Shown here: positions 7,962 through 16,000 of the stretch, piece by piece
Numbering within the stretch: the first letter of the stretch is position 1
How the letters are laid out: every line of letters starts with the position of its first letter
Source of the DNA: Bacteroidota bacterium
GTDB lineage: Bacteria > Bacteroidota > Bacteroidia > Chitinophagales > Chitinophagaceae
DNA: 64,000 nucleotides
Assembly (NCBI GenBank): GCA_029558715.1
Contig: JAKQEA010000100.1
Coordinates: 33,545-97,544 of the forward strand
Direction: 5' to 3'
Notes under the pieces: model-generated
Told to the model about the DNA's origin: nothing
What the model saw: only the letters and a program-made list of their open reading frames with translations
Database searches by the model: none
Position numbers and translations under genes: made by a program

Positions 7962-8884
7962 TTCAATACTTTACTGGTCTGGCCAATAAGATTCCCGCTA
8001 TGATATAGTTGTAAAGTGTAATTGCCCGGCAGGTAGTTGTCTGCATTAAGTGAAAAAGTGAGCCGCTTTGTTTCACTTTTCAGGTATTCAAATTTTATTT
8101 TACGGGTATAGCTTTTTCTCTCACCTGTATGGGTAATCATTGGTGATGCAGATTCCCATACATCGGGGGTCAGTACTTTACCATCTGGCTGGGTGATAAT
8201 AATAAATATTTCAGCATTGTTGTAGTCATTAATATTATTCTGCACAGCAAAAGAAACTATCAGCTTACTTACCTTTTTAGCAATATTGGTTTCCTGTTCT
8301 TTGTCATTTTTTAGCATAACGGGTGATAGCCTTATCTCTGACGCAACAAATAAGGAAGCCCGGTCAACTTTTTCAGATAAGATCCTGTTTTCATCCCCAA
8401 GCTTTTTCATTGACTGCTGAAGACCTGTTATCTCTCCATTCAATTGCAACATCACCTCATTTAGCCTTTTCTTTTCCTCTTCGATATTAGTTTTTTCACC
8501 ACGCAGTTCATCCACCAAAACCTGTAACTCAGCTATTTTTTTCCGGGCTGTTGTCATATCAGACTGACTGGCACCACGATTTCTGAGAATTCCATTTATC
8601 TCGGACCTTAACCTGTTGATTTCTCCCAGTTTCACATTTAATTCAGTCTTTAGAGAATCAGCACCGGAACGGGTGGCACTTAACTGCTGATCTAAGTTAT
8701 TAAGAGAAGTAGCATATATTTTTCTCAGTGAATCCTGGACAGCCTCCGCTACAGCTATTGAATCCTTAATAAATATTTCTTTCCGGTGGTTGGTATATTG
8801 TGTTTTGTCATAGAGGTGATAAACCCATGTGCCTACCAAGCCGACTGAGAGCATAACCAATAACAGGGTTTTAATATCCTTCAT
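7958..8884 (-). CDS. Membrane-anchored coiled-coil protein, paralogue B
   Basis: Function unknown. The 308-residue product has one N-terminal membrane segment (residues about 6-23, TLLLVMLSVGLVGTWVYHLY), a long coiled coil (about 40-180, rich in Leu/Glu/Lys heptads) and a C-terminal beta-rich domain (about 195-308). It is plainly a paralogue of the gene at 10742: both have GTW-Y just after the membrane segment, NEI/SEI-R-ILN-type heptads, then KKV(S/D)KLVSF with VQNNINDYNNAEIFIIITQPDGKVL against the same pattern in the other, and the ending (D/G)NYTLQLYHSGNLIG. Topology should place the coiled coil outside the inner membrane. It is the third gene of an apparent operon with 8912 and 9419. Confidence 0.8.
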   Translation of the reverse strand: MKDIKTLLLVMLSVGLVGTWVYHLYDKTQYTNHRKEIFIKDSIAVAEAVQDSLRKIYATSLNNLDQQLSATRSGADSLKTELNVKLGEINRLRSEINGILRNRGASQSDMTTARKKIAELQVLVDELRGEKTNIEEEKKRLNEVMLQLNGEITGLQQSMKKLGDENRILSEKVDRASLFVASEIRLSPVMLKNDKEQETNIAKKVSKLIVSFAVQNNINDYNNAEIFIIITQPDGKVLTPDVWESASPMITHTGERKSYTRKIKFEYLKSETKRLTFSLNADNYLPGNYTLQLYHSGNLIGQTSKVLN

Positions 8885-8911
8885 AGGGACAAGCTATTAA
8901 TAGAGAGAAAT

Positions 8912-9400
8912 TTATTTTTTGAATGTAAAACCTTTGGGAGCTTTTAATATACCAAAGTCGTACATATTTATATAAATGTAAACAGGTTTTGCAAGACCCT
9001 GGTAGGTTACTTCATACCTGTCAAGCAAGCCGCCATTATTGATAAATCCGTTAGGTGTGGTGAAAGGACAGCAACTACCTTTTCTAACATATTCCACTTC
9101 CTCGCCATCTGGCCCCATCAATGCATTCAGGAATCTTCTTTCATTAAGCGGCCCTTCGCTGCTTTTTACTCCACCAACCATTATAGGGTTCTTTTCAGTA
9201 TATCCATATGTTTCATCATCTGAGATTTCTTTCAGTTCAAATGTATTATTATTCAATAACCGGGCCTGCGATTTGGAATAGGTCTTATTACTGCTTTCTG
9301 ATGCGGAATAACCGCCAGCCGAACCGGCAGATGTTGTTTTTTTGGATGATCCACATGCACTCAGGCTAAACACAACAGCCAGTAAGATGAATTTATACAT
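8912..9400 (-). CDS. Lipoprotein with conserved Cys-Cys and YEVTY motifs
   Basis: A 162-residue product with lipobox LSAC (Cys16), a Ser/Gly/Lys linker, and a globular part from about residue 45. Recognisable conserved patches are YGYTEKNPIMVGG, GPLNERRFLNAL, RKGSCCPF, LLDRYEVTYQGL and YINMYD, a set I have seen in widespread Bacteroidota proteins, some of which carry a doubtful KDO-8-phosphate aldolase label; nothing here supports an aldolase. The Cys pair in GSCCPF could bind metal or form a disulfide. It lies 18 bases after the Ppx/GppA-like gene and 27 before the coiled-coil gene, so the three are likely one transcript. Confidence 0.75.
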   Translation of the reverse strand: MYKFILLAVVFSLSACGSSKKTTSAGSAGGYSASESSNKTYSKSQARLLNNNTFELKEISDDETYGYTEKNPIMVGGVKSSEGPLNERRFLNALMGPDGEEVEYVRKGSCCPFTTPNGFINNGGLLDRYEVTYQGLAKPVYIYINMYDFGILKAPKGFTFKK

Positions 9401-9418
9401 TATACTATTTTTATTGAT

Positions 9419-10567
9419 TTACCTCGAAATAGTCTGGTCTACATATGCAGAGACCCAGCCAACCTGTCCATTTTTTACAAGGTAGAATTGCTTGGTTTCA
9501 AAAGCAGATTCAAACTGACGCATGATTTTCCATAAAAGACCTGCGCCTGACATAAGTGATTTTTGATCAAAAACCTTATGCACCCTGGCAACTTCCTGCT
9601 TTATTTGTTCTTTTAAGTCAGGCCTGTCTACAACAGAAGAAAGGAAATCAGCTGAAAGAGCCCCAAAATTATTGACAAGTTTTTCATTGAACTTTACCAG
9701 CTCATTAAAAGTAATTGATATAACAGGGTAGTCAATCAATTCCGGATGCATGAGTGTTGCAGCAGCCCAGGCGATACCACCACTAACTGCAATATTATCA
9801 CTGAGCGGATAGGCACCACTCGAGTTAACTGCATAAATGATATCTGCATTTTCAGCGTTCATCAATACCCTGGAAAGATTCTTACCGAAATTGGACATAC
9901 TCATATCTCCGTCACATCTTTTTTCTGCCTCGTTGAAAGTGCTTTTTGTACCCCAATTCAATTGAAACAATTTAAAATTGCTGGTATTCATTCCATCTGG
10001 GAAGAAGCCTCCCTTTGTATTACCACTCCCGATATCAATTAGAAATGTAGTAAATCGTCTTTTATCAGGCACTATACCCAGGTGCGAAAGCCGGGCTTCC
10101 TGCATCACATCCACTATTTCCACCATTCTTTCAGGCTCGTTGATCCTGCTCCTGAATGAATCTATCAGTTGCCTGACCATACTTGTTTTCTGGTCTTTTT
10201 CTGCCTGCATTTTTACCCCACTGCTAATAACGGTGAAAATTCTTTTAGAAGGTATCTTTAGATCCTTTGTCGCTTTTGTATACAACCCATATAACCCATC
10301 CAGGGTAGCATTAAATGTTGGCTGGGAGAAACTAATAAAATCTGTATTTACAGATGTATCCTTAATAATATTAAATGCGCCGGTGCTTTGTGCATTTTTC
10401 CCAATTTCAATGATACTCATCTTTACTCCCTTTGAACCAACTTCAATACCGGTGTAAATTGAAGAATTATTATACTTGGGCTGCACAGTATTTTGAGCAA
10501 CAGTTATTAAGGATGTTAGAAGAAGAGTAACAGGCAAAACTATTTGCCGGTAAATTTTGTGCAGCAT
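9419..10567 (-). CDS. Exported Ppx/GppA-like protein with ASKHA (actin-like) fold
   Basis: The 382-residue product has a Sec signal peptide (residues 1-25, ending TVAQN) yet carries the nucleotide-binding motifs of the exopolyphosphatase/actin-like superfamily: phosphate-1 at 39-55 (TGIEVGSKGVKMSIIEIG), an FTVISSGVKM segment at 111-120, the EAR-L region at 157-160 (E-E-A-R in Ppx, here Q-E-A-R), phosphate-2 at 175-188 (FLIDIGSGNTKGGF) and an adenosine-type motif VSGGIAW at 261-267. Ppx/GppA enzymes are normally cytoplasmic and hydrolyse polyphosphate or pppGpp. What this one binds outside the cytoplasm is unknown. It heads an operon with a lipoprotein and a coiled-coil protein. Confidence 0.75.
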   Translation of the reverse strand: MLHKIYRQIVLPVTLLLTSLITVAQNTVQPKYNNSSIYTGIEVGSKGVKMSIIEIGKNAQSTGAFNIIKDTSVNTDFISFSQPTFNATLDGLYGLYTKATKDLKIPSKRIFTVISSGVKMQAEKDQKTSMVRQLIDSFRSRINEPERMVEIVDVMQEARLSHLGIVPDKRRFTTFLIDIGSGNTKGGFFPDGMNTSNFKLFQLNWGTKSTFNEAEKRCDGDMSMSNFGKNLSRVLMNAENADIIYAVNSSGAYPLSDNIAVSGGIAWAAATLMHPELIDYPVISITFNELVKFNEKLVNNFGALSADFLSSVVDRPDLKEQIKQEVARVHKVFDQKSLMSGAGLLWKIMRQFESAFETKQFYLVKNGQVGWVSAYVDQTISR

Positions 10568-10685
10568 GTTATATTTTTTACTTTATGATAAAAATACTAC
10601 AATACAACGCAGTTTTACTTTATACTATTCAGGAAGGGATATAATGTGAAAAAAATGTGGTTAACATTCTTTCTGTTGCGATAAG

Positions 10686-10722
10686 ACAAAAAAAACCGCC
10701 TCGAATAATACGAAGCGGCTTC
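10686..10722 (-). terminator. Terminator after coiled-coil paralogue A
   Basis: Minus-strand stem AAGCCGCTTCG / CGAGGCGGTT with a TATTATT loop and a run of eight T. It separates the gene at 10742 from the operon starting at 10567. Confidence 0.9.
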
Positions 10723-10741
10723 ATGCAGGAGTTATCTGCTT

Positions 10742-11716
10742 TTAACTGAATAAACCACCTTTTTTCAGGCTTCTTACACCTTCACCGATTTTAAATCCAT
10801 TATGGTAGATTTCAACTTTATAATCACCAGTTTTGAAATCCCCTTGTTTGATAGGGAATTGAACCGGTTTACGGGTTCCCTGCTCATAATTTACAGGAAT
10901 TCTTGCTGTAAATGTTTTTTCACCATCCTGACGGGTATTCAAAACGCTTCCTGCTTCAGAAATTACTTTTCCATCAGGAGCTGTTACGATCAGATACATA
11001 TCAGCAGGACCTGATTTTGCAATACGGTTTTCAACATCAAATGAAACTACAAGCTTATCTACTTTCTTCGCAGTGCTTGTATTTTTCTCTTTTCCGCTTT
11101 TCTTTTCATCAACAGGAGTTACCTGTATGTTTGAAGCGCTGAAAGTAGATCCTACATCAACCGTTTTTTCCAGGCTTTCTTTTTCTGATTTAGTGGTTGT
11201 CAGGTTTGTTTCCAATGTTGCTTTTTCCTCTTTCAGAGTAGTATTAGCCGCTGTAAGCTCCTGGTTTTCCCCTGTCAGGCGGGATACCTCAGCTTCCAGG
11301 CTAGTGATCTTATCGTTTAATTCTGAGATCATCGTTCTTGCCTTGGCTAGTTGAGCCTGTGTTGCATTTTTATCATTCAGGATCTTGCGGATCTCCGATT
11401 TTTTAGCATCGATCTCTTTTTGTTTATCGGTCAACTGACCCTGAAGGTTATTGTTGGCACCCGTAACAGAGTCAAGTCTTGCCAGGGCATTATCAAACTC
11501 CATTTGAATATCTGTCTTTGCAGAGTCTAATGCAGCAATCTGAGTTTGTTGTTTAGAGATCGTTTCTCCGGATTTGTTTTTGTCCCAGAGAAGGTAACCC
11601 CAGGTACCCAAAAGGCCTGCGGCCAGCAAGCCTATCACGATATTCTTGCTATTCTTGTTTTTGTTCGGCTGGCTTTGGGGGGTGGCAGAAGCCGAAGGAT
11701 AATTCGTGTTTGTCAT
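10742..11716 (-). CDS. Membrane-anchored coiled-coil protein, paralogue A
   Basis: The 324-residue product has a short disordered N-terminus rich in Asn/Ser/Pro, one membrane segment (about 26-44, IVIGLLAAGLLGTWGYLLW), a coiled coil (about 50-185) and a beta-rich C-terminal domain (about 195-324) with KKVDKLVVSFDVENRI, MYLIVTAPDGKV and TGDYKVEIYHNGFKIG. It resembles the product of 7958-8884 along its whole length. The C-terminal domain looks like an immunoglobulin-like sandwich, but I cannot assign it. It has its own terminator and shares a 218-base divergent upstream region with holA. Confidence 0.8.
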   Translation of the reverse strand: MTNTNYPSASATPQSQPNKNKNSKNIVIGLLAAGLLGTWGYLLWDKNKSGETISKQQTQIAALDSAKTDIQMEFDNALARLDSVTGANNNLQGQLTDKQKEIDAKKSEIRKILNDKNATQAQLAKARTMISELNDKITSLEAEVSRLTGENQELTAANTTLKEEKATLETNLTTTKSEKESLEKTVDVGSTFSASNIQVTPVDEKKSGKEKNTSTAKKVDKLVVSFDVENRIAKSGPADMYLIVTAPDGKVISEAGSVLNTRQDGEKTFTARIPVNYEQGTRKPVQFPIKQGDFKTGDYKVEIYHNGFKIGEGVRSLKKGGLFS

Positions 11717-11934
11717 ACAAAATGGAATTTTTATTATTAAAATGATGGATTAGTAACTTTTTTTCATAAACCGGCCGCAAGTTATTTCAGTAGTTGCAAG
11801 CCAAATGAATAAATCCTGTTAAAACGTCCGGAACACAAGTTTTCGAAAACCGTGCCAGAATGAAACAGCCAGTTCCGGGGAGAGTTATTTTTTTTGTTCT
11901 TAATGCAACCTGAAAGCCTGTATCTTAGCGGCTT

Positions 11935-12933
11935 ATGAGTGTGGAAAAGATAATTTCAGACTGGAAAAAGAAGCTGTTCAAGCCGGTTTATTGGCTGGAG
12001 GGAGAAGAGGAGTACTTTATCGATAAAGTCATCGAATTTGCCGAGCATCACATATTAGATGAGAGCCAGGCATCATTTAATTTAACTGTTTTTTATGGGA
12101 AGGACGCCAACTGGGCGGATGTACTGAATGCCTGTCGCCGCTATCCGATGTTTTCGGAACGACAGGTTGTCATTCTCAAAGAGGCCCAGCAAATGAAGGA
12201 TGTGGAGAAGCTGGAACCATATATTGAAAACCCACTCGTTTCCACAGTGTTCGTTGTCTCTTACAAGGAAAAAAAACTTGATGCAAGGAAGAAGTTCGCA
12301 AAACTGGTGAAGGAAAAAGGTGTGTTGGTGACTACTAAGAAATTGTACGATAAAGATGTTCCCGGCTGGATACAGGAGTTGGTTCATTCCAAGGGGCTCA
12401 CTATTACACCTAAGGGACTTGCATTGCTGGCGGATCATATTGGTAATGATCTGACCCGGATAGAGAATGAAATAGGTAAACTTTCTGTTAACCTTGGTAA
12501 AAGGACCAATATTACGGAAGACGATATCGAACAATATATCGGGGTAAGTAAAGATTATAATGTTTTTGAGTTACAATCTGCGCTGGCAGCAAAGGATCTG
12601 CCCCGTGCTATACGGATCATACAATATTTTGAGGCAAATCCCAAAGCGGGACCAATACAATTGATACTACCATCTTTATACAGCTTTTTCAGCAAGGTAT
12701 TTATGGTTTTTGGGGCTGGCACCACAGATGAAAAAACGATTGCTGCAAGCATTGGTGTTAATCCATATTTCATGAAAGATTATACACAGGCTGCAAGGCT
12801 CTATACTTATCCCGGAGTCGAAAAGGTCTTATTATTACTTCATCAGTATAATCTTAGAAGTGTAGGTATAGGAAGTAATTCTGCTGAGGATACATCGCTA
12901 ATGAAAGAGCTGGTGATAAAAATGCTTACCTGA
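11935..12933 (+). CDS. holA: DNA polymerase III delta subunit (HolA)
   Basis: The clamp-loader subunit that opens the sliding clamp. The 332-residue protein has the N-terminal KPVYWLEGEEEYFIDKVI motif of the family, LNACRRYPMFSERQVVILKEAQ in the first domain, LADHIGNDLTRIENEIGKL in the second domain and VSKDYNVFELQSALAAKDLPRAIRI leading into the collar domain. Length and order match HolA. It starts 218 bases from the divergent coiled-coil gene and is followed by an unrelated lipoprotein gene 86 bases on. Confidence 0.92.
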   Translation: MSVEKIISDWKKKLFKPVYWLEGEEEYFIDKVIEFAEHHILDESQASFNLTVFYGKDANWADVLNACRRYPMFSERQVVILKEAQQMKDVEKLEPYIENPLVSTVFVVSYKEKKLDARKKFAKLVKEKGVLVTTKKLYDKDVPGWIQELVHSKGLTITPKGLALLADHIGNDLTRIENEIGKLSVNLGKRTNITEDDIEQYIGVSKDYNVFELQSALAAKDLPRAIRIIQYFEANPKAGPIQLILPSLYSFFSKVFMVFGAGTTDEKTIAASIGVNPYFMKDYTQAARLYTYPGVEKVLLLLHQYNLRSVGIGSNSAEDTSLMKELVIKMLT

Positions 12934-13019
12934 ACAGTCTCTTCAGTATTGTCCTAAATTCCCTTTCTTTGTGCAACGGATTAAAAGTCCTATTCATCTC
13001 CTGATAAATTTATAAATAA

Positions 13020-13769
13020 ATGAAAAAAATCGTTTTCTCTTTAATTACATCTGTTACCCTTTTACTTACAAGCTGTCTTGAAACGACCCAGGAAATAACT
13101 TTGAACGAAGATGGCAGCGGTACTATCTCAAATACCAATGATATGAGTGCCCTTATCGGAATTGCCAAGCAAATGGGAGGGGGGGAAGATATGCAGGGGG
13201 CAGACCAGGTAATTGATTCCAGTATTTCAATGGTGGAAGGGGCCGACAGTATACCTAACCTTACAACAGAAGAAAGAGAGCTGGCGAGAAAAGGTAATCT
13301 TCGCTTCAATGTGGACGTTAAGAATGAGAAGTTTCTTACCAGGCTTTCATTTCCGTTTAAGACACCTGCAGAAATAACTGTGTATAACAAGCTTTCTGGT
13401 AAGATAATGGCAGAAACAATGAAAGAACAAATGGGAGAGGGGATGCCTATGGGTGGTGAAATGCCGGAGCCAAGTTCTTTTGATGATTATTATACTGTTG
13501 AGTTTACAAACGGGTTGCTGACAAAAACACTCAATAAAGAAAAATTCGCCAAGGTGGAAGATGATGAGTACATGAAAAGCATGAAGGAAACTGCTGCAAT
13601 GGGATTAACTATGAAGGCAAACTATGTTATTAATCTTCCAAGACCGGCTAAAGTTGCTGAAGGGAAAGGGATCAAATTGTCTGAGGATAAAATGAAGGTA
13701 ACCATATCTTCAGACCTGGATGATTTCCTGGATGATCCGGTAAAACTTGAATTCAGAATAGAGTATTAA
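13020..13769 (+). CDS. Lipoprotein of unknown function
   Basis: A 249-residue product with a lipoprotein signal ending LLTSC (Cys19) and a mature start LETTQEITLNEDGSGTIS, the typical opening of a family of Bacteroidota lipoproteins in which a strand with E-x-x-x-N-x-D-G-S-G is followed by a helix. A Met/Gly-rich insert (MGEGMPMGGEMPEP, residues about 138-151) stands out and could be a flexible loop or a metal-contacting patch. No function can be given. It ends at a bidirectional terminator shared with ribF. Confidence 0.7.
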   Translation: MKKIVFSLITSVTLLLTSCLETTQEITLNEDGSGTISNTNDMSALIGIAKQMGGGEDMQGADQVIDSSISMVEGADSIPNLTTEERELARKGNLRFNVDVKNEKFLTRLSFPFKTPAEITVYNKLSGKIMAETMKEQMGEGMPMGGEMPEPSSFDDYYTVEFTNGLLTKTLNKEKFAKVEDDEYMKSMKETAAMGLTMKANYVINLPRPAKVAEGKGIKLSEDKMKVTISSDLDDFLDDPVKLEFRIEY

Positions 13770-13778
13770 TAATTAATA

Positions 13779-13816
13779 GGAAAAAGTGGATTGGAAATCA
13801 ATCCACTTTTTTTTAT
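13779..13816. terminator. Bidirectional terminator between lipoprotein gene and ribF
   Basis: Stem AAAAGTGGATTG / CAATCCACTTTT with A run on the left and T run on the right. The ribF stop codon (13813) lies inside the T run. Confidence 0.9.
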
Positions 13817-14742
13817 AATACCTTGAGGCTATCTACTTTATCCTGGTCGATCTGCTTTACCAGTTCATCCAGGCCATTGAATTTGACTTCCTCCCTGAGA
13901 TATTTTTTGACAAATACTTTTAAAGTCTGATCATAAATCTCTTTATCAAAGTCAAAAATATTTACTTCCACCACCCTTTTTTTTCCATCCACCGTTGGCC
14001 TGAAACCAATGCTCATCATGCCTTTCAGTTTTTCACTATACCCTTCCGGCTGTGCATACACAGCATATATTCCATTGCCAGGGATTATTTTTTCCTCGTC
14101 GTTGATTTTGAGGTTAGCAGTAGGGTAACCCAGTTTTCTTCCCAGCTTGTCTCCATGTATTACTTTCCCTGAAAAGAAAAAATCATAGCCGAGTAGTTTA
14201 TCTGCAGTAGCTATATCGTTATGCAGTATGGCTTGTCTTATATTGGTAGAGCTGATGGATATGTTTTCCAGTATATGCTTGGGTATTTCTTTTAAGTGAT
14301 AGTTATATTCGACAGCTTTTTTTTCAAGCAAACGATAATCACCCATCCTGTCACGACCGAAGCGATGATCGTAACCAATAATGATGGAATGAGGATGAAA
14401 TTTGTCCACCAGGAAATCTTTGATATAATCTTCGGCAGACTGGTTGGCAAAAGCATCGGTGAATGGTACTACCACAAGATGGTCTATACCCAACTGTGCA
14501 AGTAAGTCGATCCTCTCGGTTAGCGTATTGATGAGCCGGATGCCGAGTATAGCGGAAGAAACCACCTTTCGGGGATGCGGATGAAAGGTAATAATTACAG
14601 TTTCACCATTTTGGCTTTTTGCCTCTGTTTTCAATTTATCGATGATCTGGCGGTGTCCCATATGCACCCCATCGAAGGTACCAATGGTGATAATGGCATT
14701 TCTGAAAACGGGTAATTGTTCAATGTCGTAATGTACCTGCAT
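13813..14742 (-). CDS. ribF: Bifunctional riboflavin kinase / FAD synthetase
   Basis: Makes FMN and then FAD from riboflavin and ATP. The N-terminal nucleotidyltransferase domain shows ITIGTFDGVHMGHRQII (about 19-35) with the G-x-F-D-G-V-H-x-G-H motif, HPHPRKVV, IIGYDHRFGRDRMGD (about 137-150) and ISSTNIRQAI. The C-terminal kinase domain begins with FFSGKVIHGDKLGRKLGYPT (about 207) followed by ANL, and contains GIYAVYAQ and VEVNIFDFDKEIYDQ. Its 309 residues are standard. A near-consensus minus-strand -7 element (TATCTTCG, 14752-14759) precedes it. Confidence 0.95.
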   Translation of the reverse strand: MQVHYDIEQLPVFRNAIITIGTFDGVHMGHRQIIDKLKTEAKSQNGETVIITFHPHPRKVVSSAILGIRLINTLTERIDLLAQLGIDHLVVVPFTDAFANQSAEDYIKDFLVDKFHPHSIIIGYDHRFGRDRMGDYRLLEKKAVEYNYHLKEIPKHILENISISSTNIRQAILHNDIATADKLLGYDFFFSGKVIHGDKLGRKLGYPTANLKINDEEKIIPGNGIYAVYAQPEGYSEKLKGMMSIGFRPTVDGKKRVVEVNIFDFDKEIYDQTLKVFVKKYLREEVKFNGLDELVKQIDQDKVDSLKVL

Positions 14743-14806
14743 AAATTGCTGCGAAGATAAATATTAGTCATTAGTAAGCACTGGTAAGTCTTTACGCAGG
14801 AATGGT

Positions 14807-14814
14807 TAGTTTTG
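14807..14814 (+). promoter_or_regulatory. Bacteroidota -7 element (TAGTTTTG) for purM
   Basis: TAGTTTTG matches TAnnTTTG, 16 bases before the purM ATG, implying a very short leader. Confidence 0.5.
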
Positions 14815-14830
14815 CGGCACAAATTTTAGT

Positions 14831-16000
14831 ATGAGCCTGTATTCAAAAAGAGGGGTTTCTGCACAAAAAGAAGAAGTGCATGCCGCCACCAGAAACCTTG
14901 ATAAGGGTCTTTATGCAAATGCCTTTTGCAAAATATACCCCGATGTATTGTGTGGAGATGATGCTTGGGTGAATGTGATGCATGCTGATGGTGCCGGCAC
15001 CAAAAGTATACTGGCCTATCTGTACTGGAAAGAAACGGGTGATGTATCGGTGTGGAAAGGCATAGCCCAGGATGCTATTGTAATGAACCTGGACGATCTT
15101 CTTTGTGTGGGCATTTATGATAACCTGCTTTTTTCTTCCACTATCGACCGGAACAAGAATCTAATCCCTGCTGAGGTGCTGGAAGCAGTGATTACCGGAA
15201 CCCAGGAATTCTTTGATACGATGAAAAATTTCGGTGTCAATATCAGCTTTATGGGAGGCGAAACAGCTGATGTGGGAGATATAGTAAGAACGATTGCAGT
15301 GAACGGAACAATGACTGCCCGCTGGCCCAAATCAAAACTGGTTACCAACGAAAAAATAAAGGCAGGTAATGTGATTGTTGGATTGGCAGGTTTTGGACAG
15401 GCCAACTATGAGGCATCATATAACAGTGGTCTTGCCAGCAACGGACTGACCAGCGCCAGGCATGATGTACTGCATAAAACATACGGGGCAAGATTTCCGG
15501 AAAGTTATGATACATCACTGGATGAATCGGTGGTATACATCGGCCCACACAGAATGACTGATGAAGTGGAGTATGGAGGATTAAAATACGAAGTCGGAAA
15601 GTTGTTGCTTTCTCCTACCAGAACTTTTGCCCCTGTGATGAAAGAATTGCTTGAGAATCATTTTGAGTCTATACATGGACTCATTCATTGCAGCGGTGGC
15701 GGACAAACCAAATGCCTGAAATATGTTCCTGAAAATGTTCGCATCGTAAAAGACAATTTGTTCGAACCACCTGTAATTTTCAAACTTATTCAGCAAGCCA
15801 GTAAGTCGGATGACAGAGAAATGTACCAGGTATTTAATATGGGTACAAGGGTAGAGATTTATACCAACGAAAATGACGTCGATGCTATTATAGCTGTCTC
15901 AAAAAATTTTGGTGTGGATGCACAGGTTATCGGAAGAGTGGAGGAGAGCGAAAGAAAAGAAATGCAGATTAAAAAATCAAATAGTATTCTTACTTACTAG
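14831..16000 (+). CDS. purM: Phosphoribosylformylglycinamidine cyclo-ligase
   Basis: Closes FGAM to AIR with ATP, the fifth step of purine synthesis. The 389-residue protein carries MHADGAGTKSILAY (about 49-62, PurM signature), AQDAIVMNLDDLLCVG, SFMGGETADVGDIVRTIAVN and LIHCSGGGQTKCLKY, all of the PurM/AIRS superfamily. The Bacteroidota form is longer than the 345 residues of E. coli PurM. It overlaps the end of the convergent M56 gene by four bases. No other purine gene is nearby. Confidence 0.92.
   Translation: MSLYSKRGVSAQKEEVHAATRNLDKGLYANAFCKIYPDVLCGDDAWVNVMHADGAGTKSILAYLYWKETGDVSVWKGIAQDAIVMNLDDLLCVGIYDNLLFSSTIDRNKNLIPAEVLEAVITGTQEFFDTMKNFGVNISFMGGETADVGDIVRTIAVNGTMTARWPKSKLVTNEKIKAGNVIVGLAGFGQANYEASYNSGLASNGLTSARHDVLHKTYGARFPESYDTSLDESVVYIGPHRMTDEVEYGGLKYEVGKLLLSPTRTFAPVMKELLENHFESIHGLIHCSGGGQTKCLKYVPENVRIVKDNLFEPPVIFKLIQQASKSDDREMYQVFNMGTRVEIYTNENDVDAIIAVSKNFGVDAQVIGRVEESERKEMQIKKSNSILTY

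Noticed and set aside
8912..9400. KDO-8-phosphate aldolase, a label used for some relatives
   Set aside because: The product is a 162-residue lipoprotein without a TIM-barrel length or aldolase motifs.
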